Below, one piece after another: positions 9,483 through 18,432 of a stretch of 64,000 nucleotides of DNA. How positions within the stretch are numbered: position 1 is the stretch's first letter; each line of letters starts with the position of its first letter. This DNA is from an uncultured Aquimarina sp. (GTDB lineage Bacteria; Bacteroidota; Bacteroidia; Flavobacteriales; Flavobacteriaceae), in contig CANNBP010000016.1 of NCBI GenBank assembly GCA_947502885.1, positions 94,007 through 158,006 of the forward strand, given 5' to 3'. A program made the translations under genes and the position numbers. The notes below the pieces were generated by a model. The model worked only from the letters and a program-made list of their open reading frames with translations, did no database searches and was not told the DNA's origin.

Positions 9483-11929
9483 ATACAAGCACAAAACATA
9501 TAAAAAACACTACTAATAATAGCTTGTTCTCAAAGTCTTTTGAAGGATTTGGAGAAATTAGTATACGACCTTTTAGAATATCTCAAGACAGCAAAGTTTT
9601 ACATCAATGGGTAAATCAGGATTATGCAGTTTTTTGGGGAATGCAAGGAAGTACTATACAAGAAGTAGAGCTTGAGTACGCCAAATTACAAGAGCCTGAT
9701 CATTATGATGTTTTTGTAGGAATGTATGAAGAACAACCCGTTTTTGTATTAGAAAGATACCATCCGCAAAAAGATGATATTGGCACCTTGTATTTTGCCA
9801 AAAATGATGATTGTGGTATTCACATCATTGTAGCTCCACCAACAGTCAAAATTTCAAACTTTACCTGGTATCTCTTCAATGCTATTATGGAGTTTGTATT
9901 TCAGGATAAAAAAGTGAATAGAATTCTTATTGAACCAGATATTCGAAACAAAAAAATGTTCGCATTATGTCAACGAATAGGATTCACATTAGATAAAATA
10001 GTAGAACTATCACATAAAACAGCACAATTGGCTTTTTTAGAAAAACATAGATACCAACAACTTAAATTTTTACCAAACATTAATAAAAGAAGTGCCATGA
10101 ATACTTTGGATAACGCCGTTTCGCCCCAACAATCTATCGCCCATTTACAACCCGAAGTATGGGTAAAAATAAATACACTTTTTATCACTAAAGCAATTTG
10201 TGAATTTAATCATGAATTATTGATTAAACCTCAGATAATAGAAGAGTTGGATGATAGATGGAACACTTATATACTTTTGTCTGATAATCCAAACATACAA
10301 TATCAGTTTCGAGCAAAACCACTTGCATTAAATCACCTACAGATAGAATCATCTTCTATTAAGAAGTTTAATAAAAGTGAAACTATAGTATTAGATGGTG
10401 TTCTTTTTATCAAAGAATTTAGAAAACAATTGGGTATAAACGATTCGCAAATGCCTGTTTATCTAGAAGAGGTAATAAGTACACTTTATGGAAGTGCATT
10501 TAAGTTTCTTAAAGGTAATCCTAGTTCGCAAGAATTGGTTACTTCAGATTTTCAGACCATTGAACAATCAATGACCGAAGGACACCCTGGCTTTTTAGCA
10601 AACAATGGTCGTATTGGGTTTGATAGTAGTGATTATAGAGCTTATGCTCCTGAAGCAGGAAACTCTTTTTCTCTATTATGGTTAGCTGGGCATAAAAGTA
10701 GAGCTGTGTACGCAGCGATAGAAGATTTACCTTATGAGAAAATCATAAATCAGGAATTGGATGCAGAAACGATTGCAGCTTTTCAAAAGGTTATAATAGA
10801 CAAAGGTTTTGATCCGAACGATTATTTCTTCATTCCTATGCATCCATGGCAATGGTTTAATAAATTAGCTAATATATTCTCTCCAGAGATAGCCACCGGA
10901 AACCTTATTTGTTTGGGTTATGGTCCGGATCAATACTTTGCACAACAGTCTATAAGAACCCTTTTTAATAGTACAAATCCTCATAAGTTTTATACCAAAA
11001 CGGCATTGTCGATACTTAATATGGGCTTTATGCGTGGATTACCATTATATTATTTGGGAACGGCTCCCAAAATGGCCATTTGGTTAGAAGAACTTTTATA
11101 TAGTGATTCATACATACAGGAAACAGGGTTTAGTATGCTGGGAGAAATAGCGTCTGTAAGCTATGTAAATCCTTACTTCGAAGAATTTGGATCTCATAAT
11201 GATTATAATAAAATGCTAGCTTCATTATGGAGAGAAAGCCCAATATCGGCTGTTACTAAAACGCAGCAACCTTTAACAATGGCAGCTTTTCTTCATGTAG
11301 ATCATCATGGAGATGCGTTATTACCCAAGATCATTAAAGCTTCTGGTTTGTCTATAGAAAAATGGTTAGCAAAATATTTGAAAGCCTATTTGAGTCCATT
11401 ATTGCATTGTTTTTATCATTTTGATTTGGTGTTTATGCCACATGGTGAGAATATAATTATGGTCTTAGAAAACCATATTCCGGTTAAGGCATTATTGAAA
11501 GATATTACAGAAGAAGCTTGTATTTTAAGTCCAGATGTAACATTGCCAGAACACCTAAAAAGAATGTATGCTCCTGTACCAGAGGATGTAAAGTTATTAT
11601 CCATATTCACAGATATTTTTGATGGATTCTTTAGATTCATGTCTCATATTTTAGAAGAGCATGCCAATTTTTCTGAAACTCAATTCTGGAAAGCGGTAGC
11701 TTTAAATATTCAAGAGTATCAAGAAAGATATCCAGAACATGAAACTAAGTTCAAACAATATGATCTGTTTGCTCCTAATTTTCAGTTGTCTTGCCTTAAT
11801 AGACTGCAATTAAATAATCACAAACAAATGATAGATCTAGATGATCCAGTTGCTTTGTTGCAGTTTGCAGGAACGTTACAAAATCCAATAGCAGCATTTA
11901 GAAATGAGATTGTTGAAGCTGTTTCTTGA
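9479..11929 (+). CDS. Bifunctional GNAT acyltransferase - IucA/IucC NIS siderophore synthetase
   Basis: The product is 816 aa from ATG 9479, overlapping the MFS stop. Residues 1-200 are a GNAT domain of the IucB/DesC type (PFRISQDSKVLHQWVNQ, then FWGMQG, and EPDIRNKKMFALCQRIGF as the acyl-CoA site). Residues 225-816 are a complete NIS synthetase with the ATP and substrate motifs EGHPGFLANNGRIGF, MHPWQW, KTALSILNMGFMRG and MPHGENIIMVLE. The GNAT half should acylate the hydroxylamine from acetyl- or succinyl-CoA. The NIS half activates the carboxylate as an acyl-adenylate and condenses it with an amine. The same fusion is described for bisucaberin-type clusters (BibC), so a dihydroxamate or macrocyclic product is plausible. 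A second, split copy of both domains follows directly. Confidence 0.95.
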   Translation: MNTSTKHIKNTTNNSLFSKSFEGFGEISIRPFRISQDSKVLHQWVNQDYAVFWGMQGSTIQEVELEYAKLQEPDHYDVFVGMYEEQPVFVLERYHPQKDDIGTLYFAKNDDCGIHIIVAPPTVKISNFTWYLFNAIMEFVFQDKKVNRILIEPDIRNKKMFALCQRIGFTLDKIVELSHKTAQLAFLEKHRYQQLKFLPNINKRSAMNTLDNAVSPQQSIAHLQPEVWVKINTLFITKAICEFNHELLIKPQIIEELDDRWNTYILLSDNPNIQYQFRAKPLALNHLQIESSSIKKFNKSETIVLDGVLFIKEFRKQLGINDSQMPVYLEEVISTLYGSAFKFLKGNPSSQELVTSDFQTIEQSMTEGHPGFLANNGRIGFDSSDYRAYAPEAGNSFSLLWLAGHKSRAVYAAIEDLPYEKIINQELDAETIAAFQKVIIDKGFDPNDYFFIPMHPWQWFNKLANIFSPEIATGNLICLGYGPDQYFAQQSIRTLFNSTNPHKFYTKTALSILNMGFMRGLPLYYLGTAPKMAIWLEELLYSDSYIQETGFSMLGEIASVSYVNPYFEEFGSHNDYNKMLASLWRESPISAVTKTQQPLTMAAFLHVDHHGDALLPKIIKASGLSIEKWLAKYLKAYLSPLLHCFYHFDLVFMPHGENIIMVLENHIPVKALLKDITEEACILSPDVTLPEHLKRMYAPVPEDVKLLSIFTDIFDGFFRFMSHILEEHANFSETQFWKAVALNIQEYQERYPEHETKFKQYDLFAPNFQLSCLNRLQLNNHKQMIDLDDPVALLQFAGTLQNPIAAFRNEIVEAVS

Positions 11930-11943
11930 ATATCAGATGAACT

Positions 11944-12567
11944 ATGAACGAAAATACCGAAATATCAAATAGCTTATTCTCAAGAGTAATTGAGGACTTT
12001 GGAACTATTCACTTGCGTCATCTAGATATTGATAGAGATATAGATACTATATACGATTGGGTTACTCGACCATATGCTAATTTTTGGGGAATGTCTGATA
12101 TGTCTATAGATGAAACCTTATTAGAATATAAGAGATTATCTGCCTTAAAACATTATGATGTTTATATAGGAATATACAATGATAAGCCAATTTTTTTGAT
12201 GGAAAAATATAAAGCTTCAGAAGATCGAATCGCATCATATTATGCTGTAAAAGATGGAGATCATGGTATGCATATTTTGGTTGGACCATCAGAACAAAGA
12301 ATAACTGGTTTTACATGGAATGTGTTTACAACAATTTTAGAGTATTTCTTTAATAAACCTAATGTTGATCGAATTGTTGTAGAACCTGATGTGAGGAATG
12401 AAAAAATTCATGTACTTAATAAAAAAGCTGGGTTTAAGTATCAAAAAGAAATCGAATTACCTGAAAAAAGGGCCTCTTTAGCCTTTTGTACAAGAAAGGA
12501 TTATGAAGATGCACAAGAACGCTTACAAGAAAAAAACCAAAGAAATGACCAATATATCCATATCTAA
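11944..12567 (+). CDS. GNAT acyltransferase for hydroxamate formation (second copy, stand-alone)
   Basis: The product is 207 aa from ATG 11944, 14 nt after the fusion gene. It is clearly homologous to the N-terminal domain of that fusion: SLFSRVIEDFGTIHLRHLDI versus SLFSKSFEGFGEISIRPFRI, FWGMSDMS versus FWGMQGST, and EPDVRNEKIHVLNKKAGF versus EPDIRNKKMFALCQRIGF. It should therefore acylate an N-hydroxydiamine. Two copies suggest either different acyl donors (acetyl versus succinyl) or subfunctionalised copies. Its last 23 nt overlap the start of the next synthetase in another frame. Confidence 0.92.
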   Translation: MNENTEISNSLFSRVIEDFGTIHLRHLDIDRDIDTIYDWVTRPYANFWGMSDMSIDETLLEYKRLSALKHYDVYIGIYNDKPIFLMEKYKASEDRIASYYAVKDGDHGMHILVGPSEQRITGFTWNVFTTILEYFFNKPNVDRIVVEPDVRNEKIHVLNKKAGFKYQKEIELPEKRASLAFCTRKDYEDAQERLQEKNQRNDQYIHI

Positions 12568-14401
12568 ACCAATAGAATCTGCCGTTACTCATCTCACAAA
12601 AGAAGCTTGGAAAAATGCCAATCAGGCTTTAATAAAAAAAGCAATTAGTGAGTTTGCTCACGAACTGGTTTTTGAGCCAAAGTTATTTAAAGAAAATGAA
12701 ACGTATAATACATATGTGTTGACATCTGATGTTTCGGGTATATCTTACAAGTTTAATGCTAAGATACGTACTTTGGATCATTGGGATATTGATGAAAATA
12801 CAATTGTAAAATGGCATAATGACAAACCAGAAATATTAGATGCACTATTATTTATTACCGAGTTTAGATATACACTTGGGATTCCAGAGCATCTTCTTCC
12901 TACTTATATAGAGGAAATTTCAAGTACTTTATCAAGTGCAGCTTACAAATTTTCGAATCAACAGTTTGATTCTAGAGAATTGGCTGGTAAATCATTTCAG
13001 GTAATAGAACATGCCATGGCCGAAGGACATCCTTGTTTTGTTGCCAATAATGGTAGAATTGGTTTTACAGGAGAGGATTATATACAATATGCTCCAGAAA
13101 CAAATCAACCATTTAAATTAATTTGGTTGGCAGGTCATAAAGACAAAACTACGTATACGGCAGTTAAGCATTATGAATATAATCAAGTTATGCACAAAGA
13201 ACTTGGTGTAAGTACAATAGCCAAATTTAATTCAAAGCTACAATCTCTTGGATTGGATATCGAATCTTATCTTTTTATACCTGTACATCCATGGCAATGG
13301 AATAATAAAATATTGCAGGTTTTTGCAGCTGACATAGCGAATCAGAAATTGGTGCTTTTGGGAGAGGGAGATGATGAGTACTCGGCACAACAGTCTATTC
13401 GTACACTCTATAATATGAGTAATTCTAAAAAAATGTATACCAAAACCGCATTGTCAATTTTGAATATGGGGTTTATGCGTGGGTTGTCACCGTATTATAT
13501 GCAAAGTACACCACATATTACAGCTTGGATTTCTAAATTACTTAATGAGGATAGGTATCTAAATAAAGTAGGTTTTACAATGTTGGGCGAAGTTGCTACA
13601 ATAGGTTATCAAAATACCTATTATGAGGTTTTAGGAAAGACCAATGCACATAATAAAATGCTATCTGCTTTATGGAGAGAGAATCCAAATTGCAAAATAA
13701 AAGAAGATCAGCAATTAATGACAATGGCTGCTTTTTTACACATAGATAATAGAGGAAACTCATTATTAGCAGAATTAATCCAAAAATCACCTGATACGGT
13801 TGATCTATGGTTACAGAAGTATTTTACTGCCTATTTAAGCCCATTATTACATTGTTTTTATACGTATGAGATGGTATTTATGCCACATGGAGAAAACATA
13901 ATCATGGTAATGGAAAATGCGACTCCTGTTCATATCCTAATGAAAGATATTACCGAAGAGGTTATTGTTTTTAATCAAGAGTTAGAAATGTCTGATGAGG
14001 TAAAACGGTTATATACAGCTACCTCTGATCAAATGAAAGTGCTAAGTATTTTTACAGATGTTTTTGATTGCTTTTTCAGATTTATGTCTGCCATTGTAGA
14101 AAAACACTTAGGATATTCTGAAGATCATTTTTGGGAACTGGTAGCAGATTGTATTCATACTTATCAAAAACAATTTCCAGAGCTCAACTCAAAGTTTGTG
14201 AAGTATGATCTTTTTGTACCTGAGTTTGATAGATGTTGTCTAAACCGATTACAGCTTAGAAACACACAACAAATGTTAAATCTATCTGACCCTATAGAAA
14301 GCCTAATTATTAAAGGAACTTTAGAAAATCCTTTGGCTAAATTTAAAGAAAAACATTTTAATAGAATAGAAACCAGTAGGATAGGGGTTTCTGGCTTGTA
14401 A
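12545..14401 (+). CDS. IucA/IucC-family NIS siderophore synthetase (second copy)
   Basis: The product is 618 aa from ATG 12545 (MTNISISKPIESAVTHLTKE). An earlier in-frame start at 12503 would add a lysine-rich tail read through the upstream gene, so I prefer 12545. The motifs EGHPCFVANNGRIGF, VHPWQW, KTALSILNMGFMRG and MPHGENIIMVME match those of the fusion protein in order and spacing. It overlaps the preceding GNAT gene by 23 nt, so translation is probably coupled. With two synthetases the pathway could make a longer oligomer, join two different building blocks, or separate chain condensation from cyclisation. The choice cannot be made from sequence. Confidence 0.94.
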   Translation: MTNISISKPIESAVTHLTKEAWKNANQALIKKAISEFAHELVFEPKLFKENETYNTYVLTSDVSGISYKFNAKIRTLDHWDIDENTIVKWHNDKPEILDALLFITEFRYTLGIPEHLLPTYIEEISSTLSSAAYKFSNQQFDSRELAGKSFQVIEHAMAEGHPCFVANNGRIGFTGEDYIQYAPETNQPFKLIWLAGHKDKTTYTAVKHYEYNQVMHKELGVSTIAKFNSKLQSLGLDIESYLFIPVHPWQWNNKILQVFAADIANQKLVLLGEGDDEYSAQQSIRTLYNMSNSKKMYTKTALSILNMGFMRGLSPYYMQSTPHITAWISKLLNEDRYLNKVGFTMLGEVATIGYQNTYYEVLGKTNAHNKMLSALWRENPNCKIKEDQQLMTMAAFLHIDNRGNSLLAELIQKSPDTVDLWLQKYFTAYLSPLLHCFYTYEMVFMPHGENIIMVMENATPVHILMKDITEEVIVFNQELEMSDEVKRLYTATSDQMKVLSIFTDVFDCFFRFMSAIVEKHLGYSEDHFWELVADCIHTYQKQFPELNSKFVKYDLFVPEFDRCCLNRLQLRNTQQMLNLSDPIESLIIKGTLENPLAKFKEKHFNRIETSRIGVSGL

Positions 14402-14426
14402 AAAGAAAATATATCAAATTAGAACA

Positions 14427-15353
14427 ATGAATGAAGCAATTCAAATAGCATTAGAGAAATCTCAGAGCGCTTCGGGAATTCTTATCATAACTCTTGTTGT
14501 AATAGAATGGATAGTTCTTTTTCTAACCAAAAAAATCGAGAGCCATAAAGAAGGAGTTGTAAATATTTTATCCTATGTATTAGAATCAATCCCATACATA
14601 TTTTTTGGTAAGATTTTGATTTTAGGAACAATGATGTGGGTGTATAATCATCGATTATTCACTTTAGGGTACGAATGGTATATATGGGTACTAGCCTATG
14701 TGTTATATGACTTTATGTTTTATGCATTACATTTTCTTGGTCATAAGGTTCGATTTTTTTGGTGCATTCATGGCGTACATCATACTGCAGAAGAAATGAA
14801 AATGACAGTGGCTGTAAGAGGGTCATTCATGATTTTTATTCACATGCCGCATACAATTTTATGGCTTCCTATTTTAGGTTTTGATCCATTTATGATTTTT
14901 ATAATTGAATTAATAGCCAATCTATATGGCTTATATGAACATGTAAGTGAAAAACTTGTAGGCAGGCAAACCTGGCTAGAAGGTATTTTTATTACACCCT
15001 CTTTACATAGAGTGCATCATGCTAAAAATCATAAATATTTGGATACAAATTATGGCGAAACTTTTTCTATTTGGGATAGAATTTTTGGGACTATGCAAGT
15101 AGAGTTAAAAGATGAAAAACCTGTGTATGGGTTAATGGGAGATAGTATAAATGGAGAAAGTTTATGGCAAATCCAAATTGTACTTTGGAAAGAACTATGG
15201 AGTGATATTAAGACTGCACCAAGGTTTATTGATAAAATCAAATATTTAATAATGCCTCCTGGTTGGAATCATATTGATGGTGGTAAAATGGCAAAAGAGT
15301 ATAGGTCAGAAGCTTGGATACAAGATGAAATAATAAACACACACAATAATTAA
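14427..15353 (+). CDS. Membrane di-iron fatty-acid hydroxylase / sterol desaturase superfamily protein
   Basis: The product is 308 aa with 4-5 hydrophobic segments and the histidine clusters of this superfamily: H102-x3-H106, H115-x2-H118-H119 and H194-x2-H197-H198, plus further histidines near H201. These bind two irons and catalyse O2-dependent hydroxylation or desaturation of lipid-like substrates in the membrane. It starts 25 nt after the NIS synthetase and lies in the same run of genes, which is unusual for a plain hydroxamate siderophore locus. It may hydroxylate an acyl chain attached to the siderophore or an unrelated membrane lipid. Function in this pathway is inference. Confidence 0.85.
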   Translation: MNEAIQIALEKSQSASGILIITLVVIEWIVLFLTKKIESHKEGVVNILSYVLESIPYIFFGKILILGTMMWVYNHRLFTLGYEWYIWVLAYVLYDFMFYALHFLGHKVRFFWCIHGVHHTAEEMKMTVAVRGSFMIFIHMPHTILWLPILGFDPFMIFIIELIANLYGLYEHVSEKLVGRQTWLEGIFITPSLHRVHHAKNHKYLDTNYGETFSIWDRIFGTMQVELKDEKPVYGLMGDSINGESLWQIQIVLWKELWSDIKTAPRFIDKIKYLIMPPGWNHIDGGKMAKEYRSEAWIQDEIINTHNN

Positions 15354-15370
15354 AATAACAGATTAACTAA

Positions 15371-16480
15371 ATGAAAGATAATAAAAGAATTTTGGCAATA
15401 GATCTGGCAAGGGGCTTAAGTGTATTAATGGTTATTATTGTACATACACTTTGGATTTATGGAGATATTCATACGCAATCCGAAACATGGTTGGGATCAA
15501 CAATTCATTTTATAGGAAAAGGTACCGGAATGTTCTTAATAGCAATGGGAGTATCCTTTACTTTATCACGTAATCAAAGCATTGTGCTTTCTATTAAACG
15601 AGCATTTTATATTCTGGTTATGGGGTATTTAATGAATTTTTTAAAGTTTGTACTCCCTGTTTTGGCAGGTACTGTACCTGACAATTTTATAGCGGCATAT
15701 GGCTGGACATCTCCTGTTACTCTAGATCAGATGATCTACATGTTAGGTACTGGTGATATATTACAATTGGCTGGGGTTTCATTATTGTTTATGGGGATCA
15801 TAAACAAGTTATCAAAGAATAAATATGTTCCTTTAGTAATTGCGCTGTGCATAGCTATATTAACTAAAGAAGTACATGGTTTTCGAGTAGGTATAGTAGG
15901 AGTCGATTATATATTGGATTTATTATGGGGCGCAGAATGGAACGTGTATTTTGCAGTATTCCCATGGTTTTCTTTTATTCTTATCGGTATGTTCTTTGGG
16001 TTGTGGTATAAAGAAAGAGAAAAGAGTAATTCATATCTATTTACCAGAATGTTTATGGCAGGAATAGCATTAATGTTTGTTGGTGGAGGCTTATGTTATT
16101 ATAATTTTGAGTATCATTTTGGTGATTATTTTCATCTTGGCCCGGGTGGAGTACTCTATCTAGCTGGGTTTAATCTGGTAATAATGTGGATTGCACACCT
16201 ATTAGTTACTTATATAAAAGAGAATAAAGTTTTTAATTTTCTGTATTACTGTAGTAAGCGAGTAACTACAATTTATATGATTCAATGGGTTGTTATTTGT
16301 TGGGGCATGGGAGCTTTAGGATATCAGCAATTTGGAGTATATGGAGTGCTACTTTTGATACCTTTTTATATGTTATTGACACTAGGAATACAACGTTTGT
16401 TATTGGATAAAAACATTTTTTCTAAAAGATCTAAAAAAGGAACACTAACTACAACTGGTAAAAAGCAAGTAGCAGTATAA
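15371..16480 (+). CDS. Polytopic acyltransferase-like membrane protein (DUF1624/HGSNAT-type)
   Basis: The product is 369 aa with about ten TM helices. The N-terminus RILAIDLARGLSVLMVIIVH matches the pattern R-x-x-x-ID-x-x-RG...H that opens the heparan-alpha-glucosaminide N-acetyltransferase-like (DUF1624), DUF418 and related families. Such proteins move acyl groups across the membrane; the conserved His of the first helix (about residue 25) would be the acyl acceptor. It lies 17 nt after the hydroxylase and 12 nt before the crotonase gene, so it is in the operon. Possible roles are acylation of the siderophore or of a surface glycan. The exact family is uncertain. Confidence 0.7.
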   Translation: MKDNKRILAIDLARGLSVLMVIIVHTLWIYGDIHTQSETWLGSTIHFIGKGTGMFLIAMGVSFTLSRNQSIVLSIKRAFYILVMGYLMNFLKFVLPVLAGTVPDNFIAAYGWTSPVTLDQMIYMLGTGDILQLAGVSLLFMGIINKLSKNKYVPLVIALCIAILTKEVHGFRVGIVGVDYILDLLWGAEWNVYFAVFPWFSFILIGMFFGLWYKEREKSNSYLFTRMFMAGIALMFVGGGLCYYNFEYHFGDYFHLGPGGVLYLAGFNLVIMWIAHLLVTYIKENKVFNFLYYCSKRVTTIYMIQWVVICWGMGALGYQQFGVYGVLLLIPFYMLLTLGIQRLLLDKNIFSKRSKKGTLTTTGKKQVAV

Positions 16481-16492
16481 ATACGCAACGAT

Positions 16493-17320
16493 ATGCGAGA
16501 ATTTGATTGTATTACAGTAAAGTATTTTAGAGAAGAGGAGCTCTTACTCTGGAAAATAAAGGATACAGGAATGCCTAACTTTTGTTTAAAAGGTCTTCAT
16601 GAATTTCGTGAATTTGGAATTTGGGTAAGGCGGTATTTTGCAGATCCAGATAGACCATTGAAGTTTATAGTTTCGGGATCAGAACATGACGGTATTTATA
16701 ATATGGGGGGAGACTTACCTTTTTTTCTAGAATGTATAAAGTCCAGAAATATAGATAGATTAAAGACTTATGCGCATTTGTGTATTGATGCCATATATAA
16801 TATTTATACATCATTTGGATTACCTGCAATTAGTATTGCCTTGGTTGAAGGAAATGCTTATGGAGGAGGGTTTGAGTGTGCATTAGCCCATGATTATATA
16901 CTAGCCGAAGAAGGGGTGCAATTTTGCTTACCAGAAAATAAATTCAATTTATTTCCAGGTATGGGGGCTCATAGCTTATTAACCAGAAAAGTCAATGTAT
17001 TGGATGCTGATATGCTAATACGAAGTAATAGAACGTATAAGTCTAGATATTTACAATCTCTAGGTTTGGTAGAGAAAGTGGTTGAGAGAGAAAAAGGTTG
17101 GATAGAGTTAACAGGGTTTGTAAATACATTATTTGAACAATTTAACTTTGAGTATCACCATATTCAATGCAAAAAAATGGTAAATCCATTGCCCAAAAAT
17201 GAGTTACTAGATATTACGAATTTATGGGTAAAAGCCTGTATGAAAATCAAAGAATTTGATCTGCGTAAAATGGAAATTTTGGCCAATGCCCAATATAGAA
17301 AAACTAAAGTGACTATATAA
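16493..17320 (+). CDS. RpfF-like crotonase (DSF-synthase-type enoyl-CoA hydratase/thioesterase)
   Basis: The product is 275 aa of the crotonase superfamily. It matches RpfF more closely than ordinary enoyl-CoA hydratases: NMGGDLPFFLECIKSRN, IALVEGNAYGGGFECALA and LPENKFNLFPGMGAHSLL align with my memory of the Xanthomonas protein. The two catalytic glutamates (E141/E161 of RpfF) are present as E128 and E148 with the same 20-residue spacing. RpfF dehydrates 3-hydroxyacyl-ACP and releases a cis-2-unsaturated fatty acid, the diffusible signal factor. As last gene of the siderophore operon it could make an unsaturated acyl group for the siderophore or a signal co-expressed under iron starvation. 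A terminator follows at 17339. Confidence 0.85.
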   Translation: MREFDCITVKYFREEELLLWKIKDTGMPNFCLKGLHEFREFGIWVRRYFADPDRPLKFIVSGSEHDGIYNMGGDLPFFLECIKSRNIDRLKTYAHLCIDAIYNIYTSFGLPAISIALVEGNAYGGGFECALAHDYILAEEGVQFCLPENKFNLFPGMGAHSLLTRKVNVLDADMLIRSNRTYKSRYLQSLGLVEKVVEREKGWIELTGFVNTLFEQFNFEYHHIQCKKMVNPLPKNELLDITNLWVKACMKIKEFDLRKMEILANAQYRKTKVTI

Positions 17321-17338
17321 TCAAGTACAAGAAATGGA

Positions 17339-17374
17339 AAAAGAGGTTCGATGAAAATATAGCGAACCTCTTTT
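17339..17374. terminator. Bidirectional rho-independent terminator
   Basis: A 12-bp perfect stem, AAAAGAGGTTCG with CGAACCTCTTTT, surrounds a 12-nt loop. It sits between the end of the siderophore operon (plus) and the end of the flavodoxin gene (minus), with A and T tracts on the two sides. Confidence 0.85.
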
Positions 17375-17412
17375 GTTAAAAGGGTATATAAAGGATACGC
17401 AATGTATATTAA

Positions 17413-17958
17413 TTAGTTGGATATGTTTTCAGTAACTAAATATGGAGCTAACTCTGATTTTACTTGTTTGATCCATTTTTCTAGACGCTCATCTGTTAAT
17501 TGAGACTCATTATCATGGTCTATAGCTAATCCATAGAAATAGCCTTCTTTATCTTCGATAGCTGCAACAGAATCTGTAAAACGATACCCTTCATATGGCC
17601 AATGCCCCACAACTGTTCCTCCGTTTTCTAATACTACTTTGGCTAAGATACCAACACCATCTATGAAATATTCTCCATAACCAATTTGATCTCCTAAACC
17701 ATAAATTGCAACAACTTTATTAGTAAAATCTATTTCTTGAAAATCATCAAAAAATAACTCCCAATCACTTTGTAGATCTCCGTCGTACCACGTGGATAAG
17801 CCAAATATAAATACTTCAAAATTATTAAAATCATCTTTGGATACATCTCCAATTTCTCTAACATCTAGCTCTTCGCTCCCCCAAAGCGATGTAAAATCTT
17901 TTGTTACATCATCTGTACAACCGGTATCAGATCCATAAAACAAGGCTATTTTTTTCAT
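17413..17958 (-). CDS. fldA: Long-chain flavodoxin
   Basis: The product is 181 aa. The FMN-phosphate loop is GSDTGCTDDV (residues 9-18). The FMN-ring loops are STWYDGD (around 55-61) and GLGDQIGYGEYF (around 87-98), and the approximately 20-residue insertion of long-chain flavodoxins is present. It carries electrons in place of ferredoxin and is typically induced when iron is scarce. It faces away from the small gene at 18054, and the shared intergenic region holds a Fur-like palindrome. Its position next to siderophore genes fits an iron-sparing response. Confidence 0.95.
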   Translation of the reverse strand: MKKIALFYGSDTGCTDDVTKDFTSLWGSEELDVREIGDVSKDDFNNFEVFIFGLSTWYDGDLQSDWELFFDDFQEIDFTNKVVAIYGLGDQIGYGEYFIDGVGILAKVVLENGGTVVGHWPYEGYRFTDSVAAIEDKEGYFYGLAIDHDNESQLTDERLEKWIKQVKSELAPYLVTENISN

Positions 17959-17995
17959 AAGAATACAAATTATAAGTATAAGGCAAAAATATATT

Positions 17996-18014
17996 ATTTT
18001 TAATTATTCTAAAT
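17996..18014. promoter_or_regulatory. Fur-like palindrome between flavodoxin and the divergent gene
   Basis: ATTTTTAATTATTCTAAAT is a 9-1-9 dyad with 7 of 9 pairs, like the boxes at 5320 and 20410. It lies inside a wider perfect 9-bp inverted repeat, TTATTTTTA (17994-18002) with TAAAAATAA (18014-18022). One site could repress both divergent genes. Confidence 0.5.
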
Positions 18015-18027
18015 AAAAATAATACAA

Positions 18028-18035
18028 TAAATTTG
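18028..18035 (+). promoter_or_regulatory. Putative -7 element TAAATTTG
   Basis: It matches TAnnTTTG 19 nt before the ATG at 18054. The Fur-like palindrome covers the region where the -33 element should lie. Confidence 0.4.
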
Positions 18036-18053
18036 AATTCTAAAAATTAAAAT

Positions 18054-18410
18054 ATGTACAATTTAGATTTATTATATAACAATACTGTAGGGAGTGCCTT
18101 TACGATTAAAAGCAAATATGATGATGAAGTACAATCGAAAATACAATTCCTTATAGGAGACATTGCTGTTCTTATGGATATCCAAGAGATAAAATCATTT
18201 TTATCAGTGATACGCTTGGCACAAAAGGGTTGTGAGTGTAAGGATTGTAATCAAAAAAACCCTTATAAAACCATTAAATGTAATACTCCACAAGCAGAGA
18301 TTAACTTCAAGGTTACTCCAGAAATTTTAATTGGTTTTGAAGAGCTTGTCAAGGGAGTTTTATTTCATTTAGAATTTAATGATGTTTTGTCTTTTAACGA
18401 GATAAATTAA
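18054..18410 (+). CDS. Small conserved-looking cytoplasmic protein with a CxCx2Cx10C motif
   Basis: The product is 118 aa with no signal peptide or TM helix. Cysteines C60, C62, C65 and C76 (GCECKDC...KC) could bind a metal or an Fe-S cluster; the rest alternates helix- and strand-like stretches. I do not recognise the family with certainty. It is divergent from flavodoxin and shares its intergenic Fur-like box, so it is probably an iron-limitation gene. A role in handling iron or repairing Fe-S centres is speculation. Confidence 0.75.
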   Translation: MYNLDLLYNNTVGSAFTIKSKYDDEVQSKIQFLIGDIAVLMDIQEIKSFLSVIRLAQKGCECKDCNQKNPYKTIKCNTPQAEINFKVTPEILIGFEELVKGVLFHLEFNDVLSFNEIN

Positions 18411-18432
18411 CAAAACGATTTGTTCTTAGTTG

